DNA from: Paraconexibacter antarcticus
Lineage (GTDB): Bacteria > Actinomycetota > Thermoleophilia > Solirubrobacterales > Solirubrobacteraceae
DNA length: 64,000 nt
Assembly (NCBI RefSeq): GCF_024220175.1
Contig: NZ_CP098502.1
Coordinates: 4,282,514-4,346,513, forward strand
Direction: 5' to 3'
Of this stretch, positions 43,443 to 51,577 are shown piece by piece. A program made the position numbers and the translations under genes. Each line of letters begins with the position of its first letter. Within the stretch, counting starts at the first letter, position 1. The notes beneath the pieces were generated by a model. The model made no database searches. It saw only the letters and a list, made by a program, of their open reading frames with translations, and was not told the DNA's origin.

Positions 43443-45053
43443 CTACGCCACGGCGCTCCGCTCACGGCGGAGCGCCGTCCGGCCGAGGATGAGGTCGGAC
43501 GCCTTCTCGCCGATCATCACGCACGGCGCGTGGGTGTTGCCGCGCGTGATCGTCGGCATGACGGACGCGTCGGCGACCCGCACGCCGTCGAGGCCGCGGA
43601 CGCGGAGCTCGGCGTCGAGGACCGCCTGCTCGCCGTCCCCCATCGCGCAGGTGCCGACGGGGTGGTAGATGAGCATGAGCCGCCGGCGGATGTCCGCCTC
43701 GATCGCGTCGCGGTCGACCGCGTCGGGGCCGGGGGTGATCTCGTGCGTGACGACCTCGGCGAGCGGGCTCTCCGCCGCGATGCGCCGCGCGAGCTCGACG
43801 CCGGCGACGAGCGCGTCGAGGTCCTCCGGCTCCGACAGCGAGTTCGTGAGGATGCGCGGCTTGTCGGCCGGATCGGCGGAGCGCAGCCACACCTTCCCCC
43901 GCGACTTCGGCGCGACGAGCACCGGGCCGATGACGATCGCGTCCCCGGGGTACTCGACCGACCCGTGGTCGTCGAAGTAGGCCGCGCCCATGTGGAGCTG
44001 CAGGTCGGCCGCCGCGAGGCCGGGCCGGCTGCGGACGAACGCGTTGACCTCGGCGACCGTCGAGGTCAGCGGCCCGGAGCGGCGGAGGATCCACTCGGCG
44101 AGCGGCTTCGGCTTGTCGGCGCCGTAGAGGGTCCCGGACTCGCTCACGGCGAAGTTCACGGTCTGGAACGGGTGGTCCTGGAGGTTCGCGCCGACGCCGG
44201 GCAGGTCGTGGATCGGCTTGACGCCGACGGCCTGCAGGTCGGCGGGGTCGCCGATGCCGGAGAGCTGGAGCAGCTGCGGTGAGCCGATCGCGCCCGCCGC
44301 GAGGATGACCTCGGCCCCGGCGCGGACGAGCCGGCTGCCGCCGCGCCGGCCGCGGTAGTGCACCCCGGTGACGCGCGTGCCCTCGAGCGCGAGCCGCTCG
44401 ACGAGGACGTTCGTGCGGATCTCGAGGTTCGGGCGGCCGCGGGCCGGGGTGAGGAACGCGTCGGCCGAGCTCCACCGCCGGCCGCCCTTCTGGAGGACCT
44501 GGAACATCGAGACGCCGTCCTGCTCGGGGCCGTTGTAGTCGGCGATGCGGGGGATGCCCGCGGCCTCGCTCGCGGCGAGGATGCGCCGGTCGAGCTTCCG
44601 TGGTGAGCGCTGCTCGCTGACGTGCAGCTCGCCGCCGACCCCGTGGTACTCGGAGGCGCCGCGCGCGTTGTGCTCGGAGCGCATGAAGTACGGCAGGACG
44701 TCCTCCCAGCCCCAGCCCGTCGCGCCGGCGCGGACCCAGCTCTCGTAGTCGAGCGGGCAGCCGCGGACGTAGAGCATCGCGTTCATCGAGCTCGACCCGC
44801 CGAGCGACTTGCCGCGCGGCACGTAGAGGCTGCGGCCGTCGACGTGCGGCTCCGGCTCGGTCGCGAAGTCCCAGTCGAGCTTCGTGTGGAACTGGTTCGG
44901 GAACGCAGCGGGGATCTTGATGTTCGGGCTGCGGTCGCGGCCCCCGGCCTCGAGCAGCAGGACGCGCGTGCCCGGGTCGGCGCTGAGGCGGTTGGCGAGG
45001 ACGCAGCCCGCCGAGCCGGCACCGACGATGACGTAGTCGAACGAATCGCTCAT
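43443..45053 (-). CDS. GMC oxidoreductase
   Basis: 536 residues. FDYVIVGAGSAGCVLANRLS binds FAD, GGSSSMNAMLYVRG and GAIGSPQLLQLSGIG are the GMC signatures, and IYHPVGTCAMG holds the active-site His. It resembles choline dehydrogenase and related alcohol dehydrogenases. TAGGGT on the minus strand (45060-45065) lies 6 bases before the ATG. Its last codons form an 11-base stem (43450-43460 with 43468-43478) that probably ends transcription of both this gene and the convergent BNR gene. Confidence 0.92.
   Translation of the reverse strand: MSDSFDYVIVGAGSAGCVLANRLSADPGTRVLLLEAGGRDRSPNIKIPAAFPNQFHTKLDWDFATEPEPHVDGRSLYVPRGKSLGGSSSMNAMLYVRGCPLDYESWVRAGATGWGWEDVLPYFMRSEHNARGASEYHGVGGELHVSEQRSPRKLDRRILAASEAAGIPRIADYNGPEQDGVSMFQVLQKGGRRWSSADAFLTPARGRPNLEIRTNVLVERLALEGTRVTGVHYRGRRGGSRLVRAGAEVILAAGAIGSPQLLQLSGIGDPADLQAVGVKPIHDLPGVGANLQDHPFQTVNFAVSESGTLYGADKPKPLAEWILRRSGPLTSTVAEVNAFVRSRPGLAAADLQLHMGAAYFDDHGSVEYPGDAIVIGPVLVAPKSRGKVWLRSADPADKPRILTNSLSEPEDLDALVAGVELARRIAAESPLAEVVTHEITPGPDAVDRDAIEADIRRRLMLIYHPVGTCAMGDGEQAVLDAELRVRGLDGVRVADASVMPTITRGNTHAPCVMIGEKASDLILGRTALRRERSAVA
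43450..43478. terminator. 11-base-stem hairpin at convergent gene ends
   Basis: ACGGCGCTCCG and CGGAGCGCCGT pair perfectly around a 7-base loop. It overlaps the 3' coding end of the GMC gene and lies 15 bases after the BNR gene stop. Confidence 0.55.
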
Positions 45054-45138
45054 GCCCTCACCCTACGGGGGACCGATGAGGGCGGGACCACCGTGCGGTC
45101 ACCTCGGCCGTGCTTGACGGCGGCCGCCCGCCCGCCGC

Positions 45139-46122
45139 TCAGGCGGCGAGGAGCCGGGGCTCCGGCCGCGGCGCCGGCCCGGGGAGCGCGACGCCGGCCA
45201 GCAGCTCGTCGAGGCGCGCGCCGACCGACGCGCGCCCCGTCTCCATGACGAGCCGGCTGCGCGAGCGGTCCATGACCTGCAGGCCCATCGCGCGCAGGTC
45301 GTCGCCCGCCGGCCCGATGACCGCGACCTCCGTGCCCGCCGCGCGCAGCTGCCGGACCTCCTGGTCCAGTCGCCAGGCGGTCGCGCGCCGGACCGCGCCG
45401 AAGAGCGTCGAGTCGAGGACCGAGCCGCGGTGGCGTGACGCGAAGGGCGAGAGGCAGAGCACGACGTCGCACTCCAGCCCGAGCAGCGAATCGGCGTTCG
45501 AGAAGGACGCGAGGCCGCCGTCGATGTACTCGCGGCCGCCGATGCGCACCGGCCGGTAGTAGGCGGGCACGGCGCACGAGGCGACGACCGCGTCCGCGAC
45601 GTCGGCGGCCGGGGCGTCGGGGTGGCCGAAGGCGACGCGGGCGCCGGTGCGCACGTCGCAGGCGTGCAGCAGGAGCTGGGTGTGCCGCGGCCAGCCGTGC
45701 CGGACGGCGGCGTGCGTGAGGCCGCGGATCTCGTCGCCCGCGCGCCAGCCGCGCGGGACGAGGCCCTGCAGCGAGGCGACGCGGTGGCGCGGGTCGGCGG
45801 CGACGAGTCCGCCGAGCGCGAGCCGGAGCGAGCCCGGCAGCAGCGGCGGACGACCGGGCGCGGTCGCGCGCCCGCGGCCACCGGTGGCCTGGCGGATCGC
45901 CCGCTCCAGTCGCTCGGGCTGCTCGGCCATCGCGAGGAGGTCCGCGGACGGGATCCCGGCCGCGGTGACGACGGCGGCGACCGCCCCCGCCGAGGTCCCG
46001 GCGATGACGTCGGCCGTGCGGGGGTCCCACCCGCTGTGCTCGCGGACCGCCTCGAGCGCGCCGACGAGCCAGGCGATCCCCGTGATCCCGCCGGCGCCCA
46101 GCACAAGTCCCACCCGCGTCAT
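45139..46122 (-). CDS. Patatin-like phospholipase
   Basis: 327 residues. The oxyanion loop GAGGITGI (residues 9-16), nucleophile GTSAG with Ser44, and YIDGGLA with the dyad Asp are all in place. It is a Ser-Asp acyl hydrolase acting on lipids. ATG 46122 is chosen, since the family starts right before the Gly-rich loop; an upstream extension would run into the palindromic repeat at 46197. Confidence 0.9.
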   Translation of the reverse strand: MTRVGLVLGAGGITGIAWLVGALEAVREHSGWDPRTADVIAGTSAGAVAAVVTAAGIPSADLLAMAEQPERLERAIRQATGGRGRATAPGRPPLLPGSLRLALGGLVAADPRHRVASLQGLVPRGWRAGDEIRGLTHAAVRHGWPRHTQLLLHACDVRTGARVAFGHPDAPAADVADAVVASCAVPAYYRPVRIGGREYIDGGLASFSNADSLLGLECDVVLCLSPFASRHRGSVLDSTLFGAVRRATAWRLDQEVRQLRAAGTEVAVIGPAGDDLRAMGLQVMDRSRSRLVMETGRASVGARLDELLAGVALPGPAPRPEPRLLAA

Positions 46123-46163
46123 GGGGGCAGGTAGCCCCGTCCCGGCGCCCCGGTTACGCGCGT

Positions 46164-46179
46164 CCCCCCGAACGGGGGG
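46164..46179. promoter_or_regulatory. Short perfect inverted repeat CCCCCCG-AA-CGGGGGG
   Basis: 7-base arms with a 2-base spacer, between the patatin start and the palindromic repeat D. It could be an operator or, with repeat D, part of a terminator for the NorF-like gene. Confidence 0.3.
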
Positions 46180-46196
46180 CGGCCGGCGCGCGGGAG

Positions 46197-46243
46197 GTGA
46201 ATGAAGATTCACGGTGTCATGAGCACCGTGAACCTTCATTCAG
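46197..46243. repeat. 47-base palindromic repeat, copy D
   Basis: Inverted copy of the element at 21400-21446, differing at 6 of 47 positions, with arms starting GTGAATGAAGATTCACGGTG. It lies between two minus-strand genes, just past the NorF-like stop. Confidence 0.65.
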
Positions 46244-46276
46244 CCGGCGCCGAGGCGGTCCGGACCGGCGTCCGCC

Positions 46277-46552
46277 TCACTCGATGACGAACATGAGGAT
46301 GACGGTCGTGCAGACGACGAAGCAGTAGCCCTCGAAGATCATCCGCAGCGGCAGCGGGGCGTGGCGGAGCTCCATGAAGTAGAGCCCGACGAAGCGCACC
46401 TTGATGAAGGCCACGACGAGGATGAGGATGCTCGCGGTCTGCTCGTTGCTGACCCCGTGATCGGTGCCGAGCCACCACGACGTGAGCGTCGCGGCGATGA
46501 GGATCCCCCAGACGACGGAGACCGGATGACGGAGCAGGGCGGCGCGGGTCAT
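46277..46552 (-). CDS. Cytochrome c oxidase subunit IV family / NorF-like
   Basis: 91 residues, three hydrophobic helices, with FIKVRFVGLYFMELRHAP typical of the prokaryotic COX4/NorF family. It is coupled to the subunit III-like gene by ATGA. Such small proteins assist assembly of heme-copper oxidases or nitric oxide reductase. No catalytic subunit is encoded nearby. Confidence 0.82.
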   Translation of the reverse strand: MTRAALLRHPVSVVWGILIAATLTSWWLGTDHGVSNEQTASILILVVAFIKVRFVGLYFMELRHAPLPLRMIFEGYCFVVCTTVILMFVIE

Positions 46553-47169
46553 TTCACGAGGTACAGCAGCGGGAACAGGACGATCCACAGCAGGTCCACC
46601 ATGTGCCAGAAGCAGGCGCCGCCCTCGACGAAGGCGAACTGCCGGACGGTCAGCGCCGGCTTCCGGGACTGCACGAACAGGTAGGTCAGGACGAGCATGC
46701 CGAGGATGAGGTGGAAGAAGTGCAGCCCCGTGAGGATGAAGTAGTACATCCAGAAGTCGTTGGTCGCGGGCTTGATCCCGTGGCTGAACTTCTCGCTCCA
46801 CTCGAGGTACTTCATGAACGCGAATCCGAGCCCGCAGCCGATCGCGCCGAGGAACATCGCCGGCGCGAGGCCGCGGATGTCGTGGCGGATCGCGCGGATC
46901 CCGGTGATGACCATCATCGAGCTCGAGAGCAGCAGCAGCGTGTTGATCGCGCCGTAGTTCTGGTTGAGGATCGCCTGCGAGTGGTCGAAGAGGACGGGGT
47001 GCTTCGACCGGGCGTCGATGAACACGCCGAACAGCAGCGCGAACACCGTCATGTCGCCGAGGATGAAGATCCACGTCCCCTCCTCGCCGGGGATGTGCTT
47101 CGCGGGCTTCCCCGACGCCGGGGACTCAGGCCCGGTGGCGTCGGCTTCGGACTCGGCGACGGTGCTCAC
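46549..47169 (-). CDS. Cytochrome c oxidase subunit III family, NorE-like
   Basis: 206 residues, five helices rather than seven, the shorter NorE form. It begins, after a polar leader, HIPGEEGTWIFILGDMTVFALLFGVF, which is characteristic of NorE, and ends FVEGGACFWHMVDLLWIVLFPLLYL, the conserved subunit III end. It likely supports nitric oxide reductase or a heme-copper oxidase encoded elsewhere. The start is GTG 47169, with TAGGGT on the minus strand 9 bases upstream. A divergent TetR gene and repeated GTTCAC sites suggest ligand-controlled expression. Confidence 0.85.
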   Translation of the reverse strand: MSTVAESEADATGPESPASGKPAKHIPGEEGTWIFILGDMTVFALLFGVFIDARSKHPVLFDHSQAILNQNYGAINTLLLLSSSMMVITGIRAIRHDIRGLAPAMFLGAIGCGLGFAFMKYLEWSEKFSHGIKPATNDFWMYYFILTGLHFFHLILGMLVLTYLFVQSRKPALTVRQFAFVEGGACFWHMVDLLWIVLFPLLYLVK

Positions 47170-47191
47170 AGCGCGCCGACCCTACCACGGG

Positions 47192-47217
47192 GTGAACGCT
47201 CGTGAACCCCGTTCACG
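47192..47217. promoter_or_regulatory. Clustered GTGAAC/GTTCAC half-sites, TetR operator candidate
   Basis: GTGAAC occurs at 47192 and 47202 and GTTCAC at 47211; CGTGAAC-N3-GTTCACG (47201-47217) is a perfect inverted repeat. Another GTTCAC lies near 47300. All lie between the NorE-like gene and the divergent TetR gene. Confidence 0.5.
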
Positions 47218-47326
47218 CCGCCACCCGGTCGGCGGTCGAACCGGGCCTTCTGCGACGCCGGTGAGCGATCGTCGGCAGCGGGTTCTCGCGGTGACCGGTC
47301 GTTCACGCAGGCGGTACCATATGCCG

Positions 47327-47935
47327 ATGGCAACCCAGCGTCGGCGCCTGGTCACCCGCGACGTCCAGATCCTCGACGCCGCGGCCGGCCTCTTCGCGAA
47401 GCGCGGCTTCGCCGACGTCGGGGTGGACGAGATCGGGAAGGCCGCCGGCGTGACCGGCCCGGCGATCTACCGGCACTTCAAGGGCAAGGACGAGATCCTC
47501 GCGACGCTCTGCGAGAACGCCCTCGACGCGCTCTTCCTCGCGACCGGGACGGACTCCGACGACCCGTGGGACGAGATCGCCGCGCTCGTCTCCGGGCACG
47601 CCGCGTTCATGATCGAGCACCGCGCGCTCGGCGGGGTCTGGATCCGCGAGGGCCGCCTGCTCTCCGACACCTACCGCAGCCGGATCCACCGCCGTCAGCG
47701 GCAGTTCATCGAACGCTGGATCGACACCGTCCACCGCTGCCTGCCGAGCCGCCCGACCGAGCAGCTCACGACGCTGACGTTCGCCGCCATCGGGTCCCTG
47801 AACTCGATCGCGACGTGGCCGCCCGCCGCGCTCCAGGGCGACCCCGGCGGCCTCCTGAGCGAGGCGATCATCGACGGCCTGCGCGGCCTCGCGCTCGAGG
47901 ACGAGAAGGCAGGCGCCGGGAGCAACGGCGCCTGA
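47327..47935 (+). CDS. TetR/AcrR family transcriptional regulator
   Basis: 202 residues. RDVQILDAAAGLFAKRGFADVGVDEIGKAAGVTGPAIYRHFKGKDEIL is a full TetR DNA-binding domain. ATG 47327 is preferred over the in-frame ATG at 47321, because TACCAT (47315-47320) then lies 6 bases upstream as in other genes here. The C-terminal region with HRALGGVWIREGRLL is typical of regulators next to fatty-acyl metabolism genes, yet its neighbour here is the NorE/NorF-like pair. Confidence 0.9.
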   Translation: MATQRRRLVTRDVQILDAAAGLFAKRGFADVGVDEIGKAAGVTGPAIYRHFKGKDEILATLCENALDALFLATGTDSDDPWDEIAALVSGHAAFMIEHRALGGVWIREGRLLSDTYRSRIHRRQRQFIERWIDTVHRCLPSRPTEQLTTLTFAAIGSLNSIATWPPAALQGDPGGLLSEAIIDGLRGLALEDEKAGAGSNGA

Positions 47936-47997
47936 GCCGGCGCCCGGGCCCCCGTCGCCGCGGCAGCCCGCAGGCGTCGTCAGCACCCCACGGCAGC

Positions 47998-48036
47998 GTG
48001 CGGCCTGGTGGGGGATATGCCCCCACCGGGCCGCAC
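47998..48036. terminator. 17-base-stem bidirectional terminator
   Basis: Arms 47998-48014 and 48020-48036 pair over 17 bases with one G-T wobble, loop ATATG. It lies between the 3' ends of the convergent TetR and SDR genes. Confidence 0.75.
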
Positions 48037-48049
48037 GCCGGCCGGGGGC

Positions 48050-48814
48050 TCAGCCGGTGAGCAGCCCGCCGTCCACCGGCAGCAGGACGCCGGTGACGTA
48101 GGAGGCGGCGTCGCTCGCGAGGAAGACGGCGGCGGCGGCGAGCTCGGCCGGGTCGCCGACCCGGCCGGCGGGGACGCGCGGCAGCATCTGCTCGAGGTAG
48201 CCGTCGGGGTACTCGTCGGTCATCTCGGACGGGAAGAAGCCCGGCGCGAGCGCGTTGACGCGGATGCCCTTGCGGCCGGTCCACTCCGACGCGAGGTCGC
48301 GGGTGAGGCCGAGGATCGCCGCCTTGCTCGTGCAGTACGCGGCCTGCGGGAGCCCGGCGGTCGTCGAGCCGAGGATCGAGCCGACGTTGATGATGCTCGA
48401 GCCGGGCTGCATGACCCTGGCGCAGGCCTGGGCCATGAAGAACGAGCCGCTGACGTTGATGTCGAGGACGCGGCGGAAGTCCTCGGGGCGCTCGCGCGTC
48501 GCGGGCGCGGCGGTGCCGATGCCCGCGTTGTTGACGAGCACGTCGACGCGGCCGAAGGCCTCCATCGCCCGCGTGGCGACGGCGGTGCAGTCGTCCGGGA
48601 CGGCGACGTCGGCGCGGACGGCGAGGCAGCGGACGCCGAGCGCCTCGACCTTCGCGGCGGTGTCGGCGAGCATCGCCTCGCGGCGCGCGCAGACGACGAC
48701 GTCGGCCCCCGCCTCCGCGAAGGCCAGGGCGAAGGCGACGCCGAGGCCGGACGAGGCCCCGGTGATGACGGCGACGCGGCCGTCGAGGCGGAACTTCTCG
48801 GCGAGGGTGCTCAT
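48050..48814 (-). CDS. SDR family oxidoreductase
   Basis: 254 residues, classical SDR. VAVITGASSGLGVAFALAFAEAGAD binds the cofactor, NNAGIG follows, and the catalytic Tyr and Lys are in YCTSKAA. The C-terminal ASYVTGVLLPVDGGLLTG is standard for FabG-like enzymes. TAGCCT on the minus strand (48823-48828) lies 8 bases before the ATG. It is divergent from the kinase-fusion gene, so both may answer to the same regulator. Confidence 0.9.
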   Translation of the reverse strand: MSTLAEKFRLDGRVAVITGASSGLGVAFALAFAEAGADVVVCARREAMLADTAAKVEALGVRCLAVRADVAVPDDCTAVATRAMEAFGRVDVLVNNAGIGTAAPATRERPEDFRRVLDINVSGSFFMAQACARVMQPGSSIINVGSILGSTTAGLPQAAYCTSKAAILGLTRDLASEWTGRKGIRVNALAPGFFPSEMTDEYPDGYLEQMLPRVPAGRVGDPAELAAAAVFLASDAASYVTGVLLPVDGGLLTG

Positions 48815-48929
48815 GAGGGCCGAGGCTACCGTCGCGGCCGCACCGTCGGCCGGCAGCAGCGCCGCGGGGACCTCGAGGCGGCGGGGAGCTCCGCGACCTC
48901 GGGGGGCACCTTGACAGCGCAAGCACCTC

Positions 48930-48954
48930 CGACATAGTGTCCGACACCATGTCG
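48930..48954. promoter_or_regulatory. Operator over the start of the kinase-fusion gene
   Basis: CGACATAGTGTC and GACACCATGTCG flank one base, with one mismatch in 12 pairs. The left arm contains the -10 box TAGTGT (48935-48940) and the right arm covers ATG 48949. It is a typical TetR operator; the TetR gene at the end of the same operon is the likely binder. Confidence 0.7.
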
Positions 48955-50940
48955 AGCACGCTCCCCGTCCCCGTCGTCCGCGTCCCGGACGACATCACCG
49001 CGAGCTGGCTCGGGGAGGTGCTCGGACAGGACGGCCTCAGGCTCGACGCCGTCGAGGCGATCGGCACCGGGCAGATGAGCCAGAGCCACCGGGTGAGCTT
49101 CACGCGCGCCGACGGGACGCCGGGCACCGTCGTCGTGAAGCTCGCCTCCGCCAGCGCCGAGAGCCGTGCGACCGGCGTCGGGATGCGCGCGTACTGGCGC
49201 GAGGTCTCCTTCTACCGCGGCATCGCGAGCCGCATCCCCCAGGGCCTCCCCGCCTGCCACCACGCCGCCTACGACGAGGCCGAGGGCTGGTTCACCCTCG
49301 TCCTCGAGGACATCGCCGGCGCCGAGCAGGGCGACCAGATCGCCGGTTGCGACATCGAGACGGCGCGCCTCGCGATCCGCACGCTCGCGCGCGTGCACGC
49401 GCCGGTCCTCGGCGACCTGCACGCCGGGACGGTCGACTACCTCAACCAGCCGAACCCGCTGAACCAGGCGCTGACGAACGCGGTCCTGCCGGGCTTCCTC
49501 GAGCGCTACGCGGGTCGCATCGCGCCGGAGCACGCGGACGTCTGCCGCCGCTTCGCCGCCGTCGTCGACGCGTGGATGGCCGACCAGCGCCCGCCGCTCG
49601 GGCTCGTGCACGGCGACTACCGCCTCGACAACCTCCTCTTCGCCGACGGCGCGTGCACCGTCGTCGACTGGCAGACCGTGAGCTGGGGCCCGGCGCTCTA
49701 CGACCTCGCCTACTTCATCGCGGGTGCGTTCGAGCCGGACGTGCGCCGCGAGCACGAGCGCGAGCTCGTCCGCCTCTACCACTCCGAGCTCGTTGCGCAC
49801 GGCGTCACCGGCCTCGACGAGGAGCACTGCTGGGACGAGTACCGGCGCCAGGCCTTCGGCGGCATCCTCATGACGATCGTCGCCTCGATGGTCGTCGAGC
49901 GGACCGACCGCGGCGACGACATGTTCATGGCGTGGCTCGCCCGCAACGGGGAGATGATCCTCGACCTCGGCTCGCTCGAGCTGCTCCCGGAGGAGGGCGC
50001 GGCGCCGCCCGCGCCGCTGCAGCCCGAGGCCGCGGACGACACCGGTCGCCACGAACCGGGCGCCGAGGCGACGTGGAACGAGAGCTGGTACTTCGACGCC
50101 GTCTCCGACGACGGGCAGCTCGGGATGTACACGCGGCTCGGCCGCGTCCCGAACCAGGGCGTCGCGCTCTTCACCGCCGCGATCGTCGGCCCCGGCCGCC
50201 CGTCGATCATGCTCGTCGACGTGGGTGCGCCGCTGCCGGACATCGCCGACGACGCGCAGGTCATCGACATCTCCGGGCTCCGCGCGGAGCAGCACTGCGA
50301 GGAGCCGCTGCGCCGCTTCCGCGTCGTCGTCTCCGGCACGGCGCAGGCGCACGAGGACCCGGCCGCCCCGCTCCGCGGCGAGGAGGGCACCCCGGTCGAC
50401 GTCGCCTTCGACCTCACGTGGGAGACGGACGGCGTGCCGTACCTGTGGCGGCAGACCTCGCGCTACGAGATCCCCTGCCGCGTCAGCGGGACGATCCGCG
50501 TCGGCGACGAGGAGATCGCCTTCGCCGGCGTCGGGCAGCGCGACCACTCGTGGGGCTCGCGCGACTGGTTCGCCACCGACTGGATGTGGAGCGGCCTGCA
50601 CCTCGAGGACGGCACCCACACGCACGCCGTCGGCATCCCCACGATGCCGGGCTTCGGCGTCGGCTACGCGCAGAAGGACGGCGTCGTGGAGGAGGTCACG
50701 GCGCTCACCGCGACCGAGGAGGTCGGCGACGACGGGCTCATCACGAGCGCGCGCATCACCGGCGCCCCGGCGGCGGTCGACGTCGAGGTCGAGCCGGTCG
50801 CCTTCGGCGCGCTGCTGCTCACCGCGCCGGACGGGCGCACCTCGCACTTCCCCCGCGCGATGTGCCGGGTGCGGACCACGGACGGCCGCGCCGGCACCGG
50901 CTGGATCGAGTGGAACCGCAACCAGCGGGCCGACGGCTGA
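48949..50940 (+). CDS. Small-molecule kinase (APH/ecdysteroid-kinase-like) fused to a DUF7064-like domain
   Basis: 663 residues. Residues about 20-350 are an aminoglycoside-phosphotransferase-type kinase: VVVKLAS (ATP-binding Lys), LVHGDYRLDNLLF with catalytic Asp223 (and Asn228), and VVDWQTVSWGPALYDLAYF with the metal-binding Asp. After a Pro/Ala linker, residues 370-660 form a beta-rich domain with GQRDHSWGSRDW (residues 529-540), which I associate with DUF7064 and the AttH/CrtC-like hydroxyl-handling fold; that name is from memory. The two are usually separate genes. The product may phosphorylate and bind a hydroxylated lipid or terpenoid. ATG 48949 fits the leaderless operator-promoter. 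Confidence 0.78.
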   Translation: MSSTLPVPVVRVPDDITASWLGEVLGQDGLRLDAVEAIGTGQMSQSHRVSFTRADGTPGTVVVKLASASAESRATGVGMRAYWREVSFYRGIASRIPQGLPACHHAAYDEAEGWFTLVLEDIAGAEQGDQIAGCDIETARLAIRTLARVHAPVLGDLHAGTVDYLNQPNPLNQALTNAVLPGFLERYAGRIAPEHADVCRRFAAVVDAWMADQRPPLGLVHGDYRLDNLLFADGACTVVDWQTVSWGPALYDLAYFIAGAFEPDVRREHERELVRLYHSELVAHGVTGLDEEHCWDEYRRQAFGGILMTIVASMVVERTDRGDDMFMAWLARNGEMILDLGSLELLPEEGAAPPAPLQPEAADDTGRHEPGAEATWNESWYFDAVSDDGQLGMYTRLGRVPNQGVALFTAAIVGPGRPSIMLVDVGAPLPDIADDAQVIDISGLRAEQHCEEPLRRFRVVVSGTAQAHEDPAAPLRGEEGTPVDVAFDLTWETDGVPYLWRQTSRYEIPCRVSGTIRVGDEEIAFAGVGQRDHSWGSRDWFATDWMWSGLHLEDGTHTHAVGIPTMPGFGVGYAQKDGVVEEVTALTATEEVGDDGLITSARITGAPAAVDVEVEPVAFGALLLTAPDGRTSHFPRAMCRVRTTDGRAGTGWIEWNRNQRADG

Positions 50941-50947
50941 CGCGCCG

Positions 50948-51553
50948 ATGCCGTCGGTGACCCGCCCTCGCCGCCCCGGCGAGCCCGGCCTCCCGCCCGC
51001 TCAGCAGCACGTGCTCGAGGTCGTCGAAAGACTGCTCGCCGACGGCCACACGTTCACGGAGCTGAGCATCGGGCGGATCGCCGACGCCGCGGGGATGGGC
51101 CGCTCCACGTTCTACGGCCACTTCCCCGACAAGCCCGCGCTCCTCGTCCGGCTCGCCGGTGTCGTCGTCGGGGACGCGCTCGGCCTCGCGCGCGAGTGGG
51201 TCGCCGCTCCCGCGCACACGCGCGCCGGCCTCGTCGACACGCTCACCGAGCTCGTGGCCGAGCACCGCCGCCACGTCCACCTCATCCGTGCGGTCACCGA
51301 GGTCGCCGGCTACGAGCCGACGGTGCAGGCGTTCTGGCGTGCCCAGATCGACGGCTTCGCGGCGGTGGCGCAGGCGCGCCTGGAGCGCGACGGGACCGCC
51401 ACCGGCCTCGAGGCCGAGACCGCGGCGACGGTCCTCGCGTGGGGCACCGAGCGCGCCATCGCCCTGCACGTCGAGCGGCGACCGGACACCGACGACCCGG
51501 CGTTCGCGACCGCGCTCGCCGGCCGCATCTGGTCCGCGCTCGGCCGGGACTGA
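50948..51553 (+). CDS. TetR/AcrR family transcriptional regulator
   Basis: 201 residues. VVERLLADGHTFTELSIGRIADAAGMGRSTFYGHFPDKPALLVRL is the DNA-binding domain. It starts 7 bases after the kinase-fusion stop and is surely cotranscribed. The operator over the first gene's start would then give feedback control of both. The ligand is unknown, probably the kinase substrate or product. Confidence 0.9.
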   Translation: MPSVTRPRRPGEPGLPPAQQHVLEVVERLLADGHTFTELSIGRIADAAGMGRSTFYGHFPDKPALLVRLAGVVVGDALGLAREWVAAPAHTRAGLVDTLTELVAEHRRHVHLIRAVTEVAGYEPTVQAFWRAQIDGFAAVAQARLERDGTATGLEAETAATVLAWGTERAIALHVERRPDTDDPAFATALAGRIWSALGRD

Positions 51554-51577
51554 CGCCCGGCCACCCGTGCGGCCCGC

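Noticed and set aside
47998-48036. Riboswitch or regulatory RNA
   Set aside because: A single long stem with a 5-base loop between convergent gene ends is better explained as a terminator.
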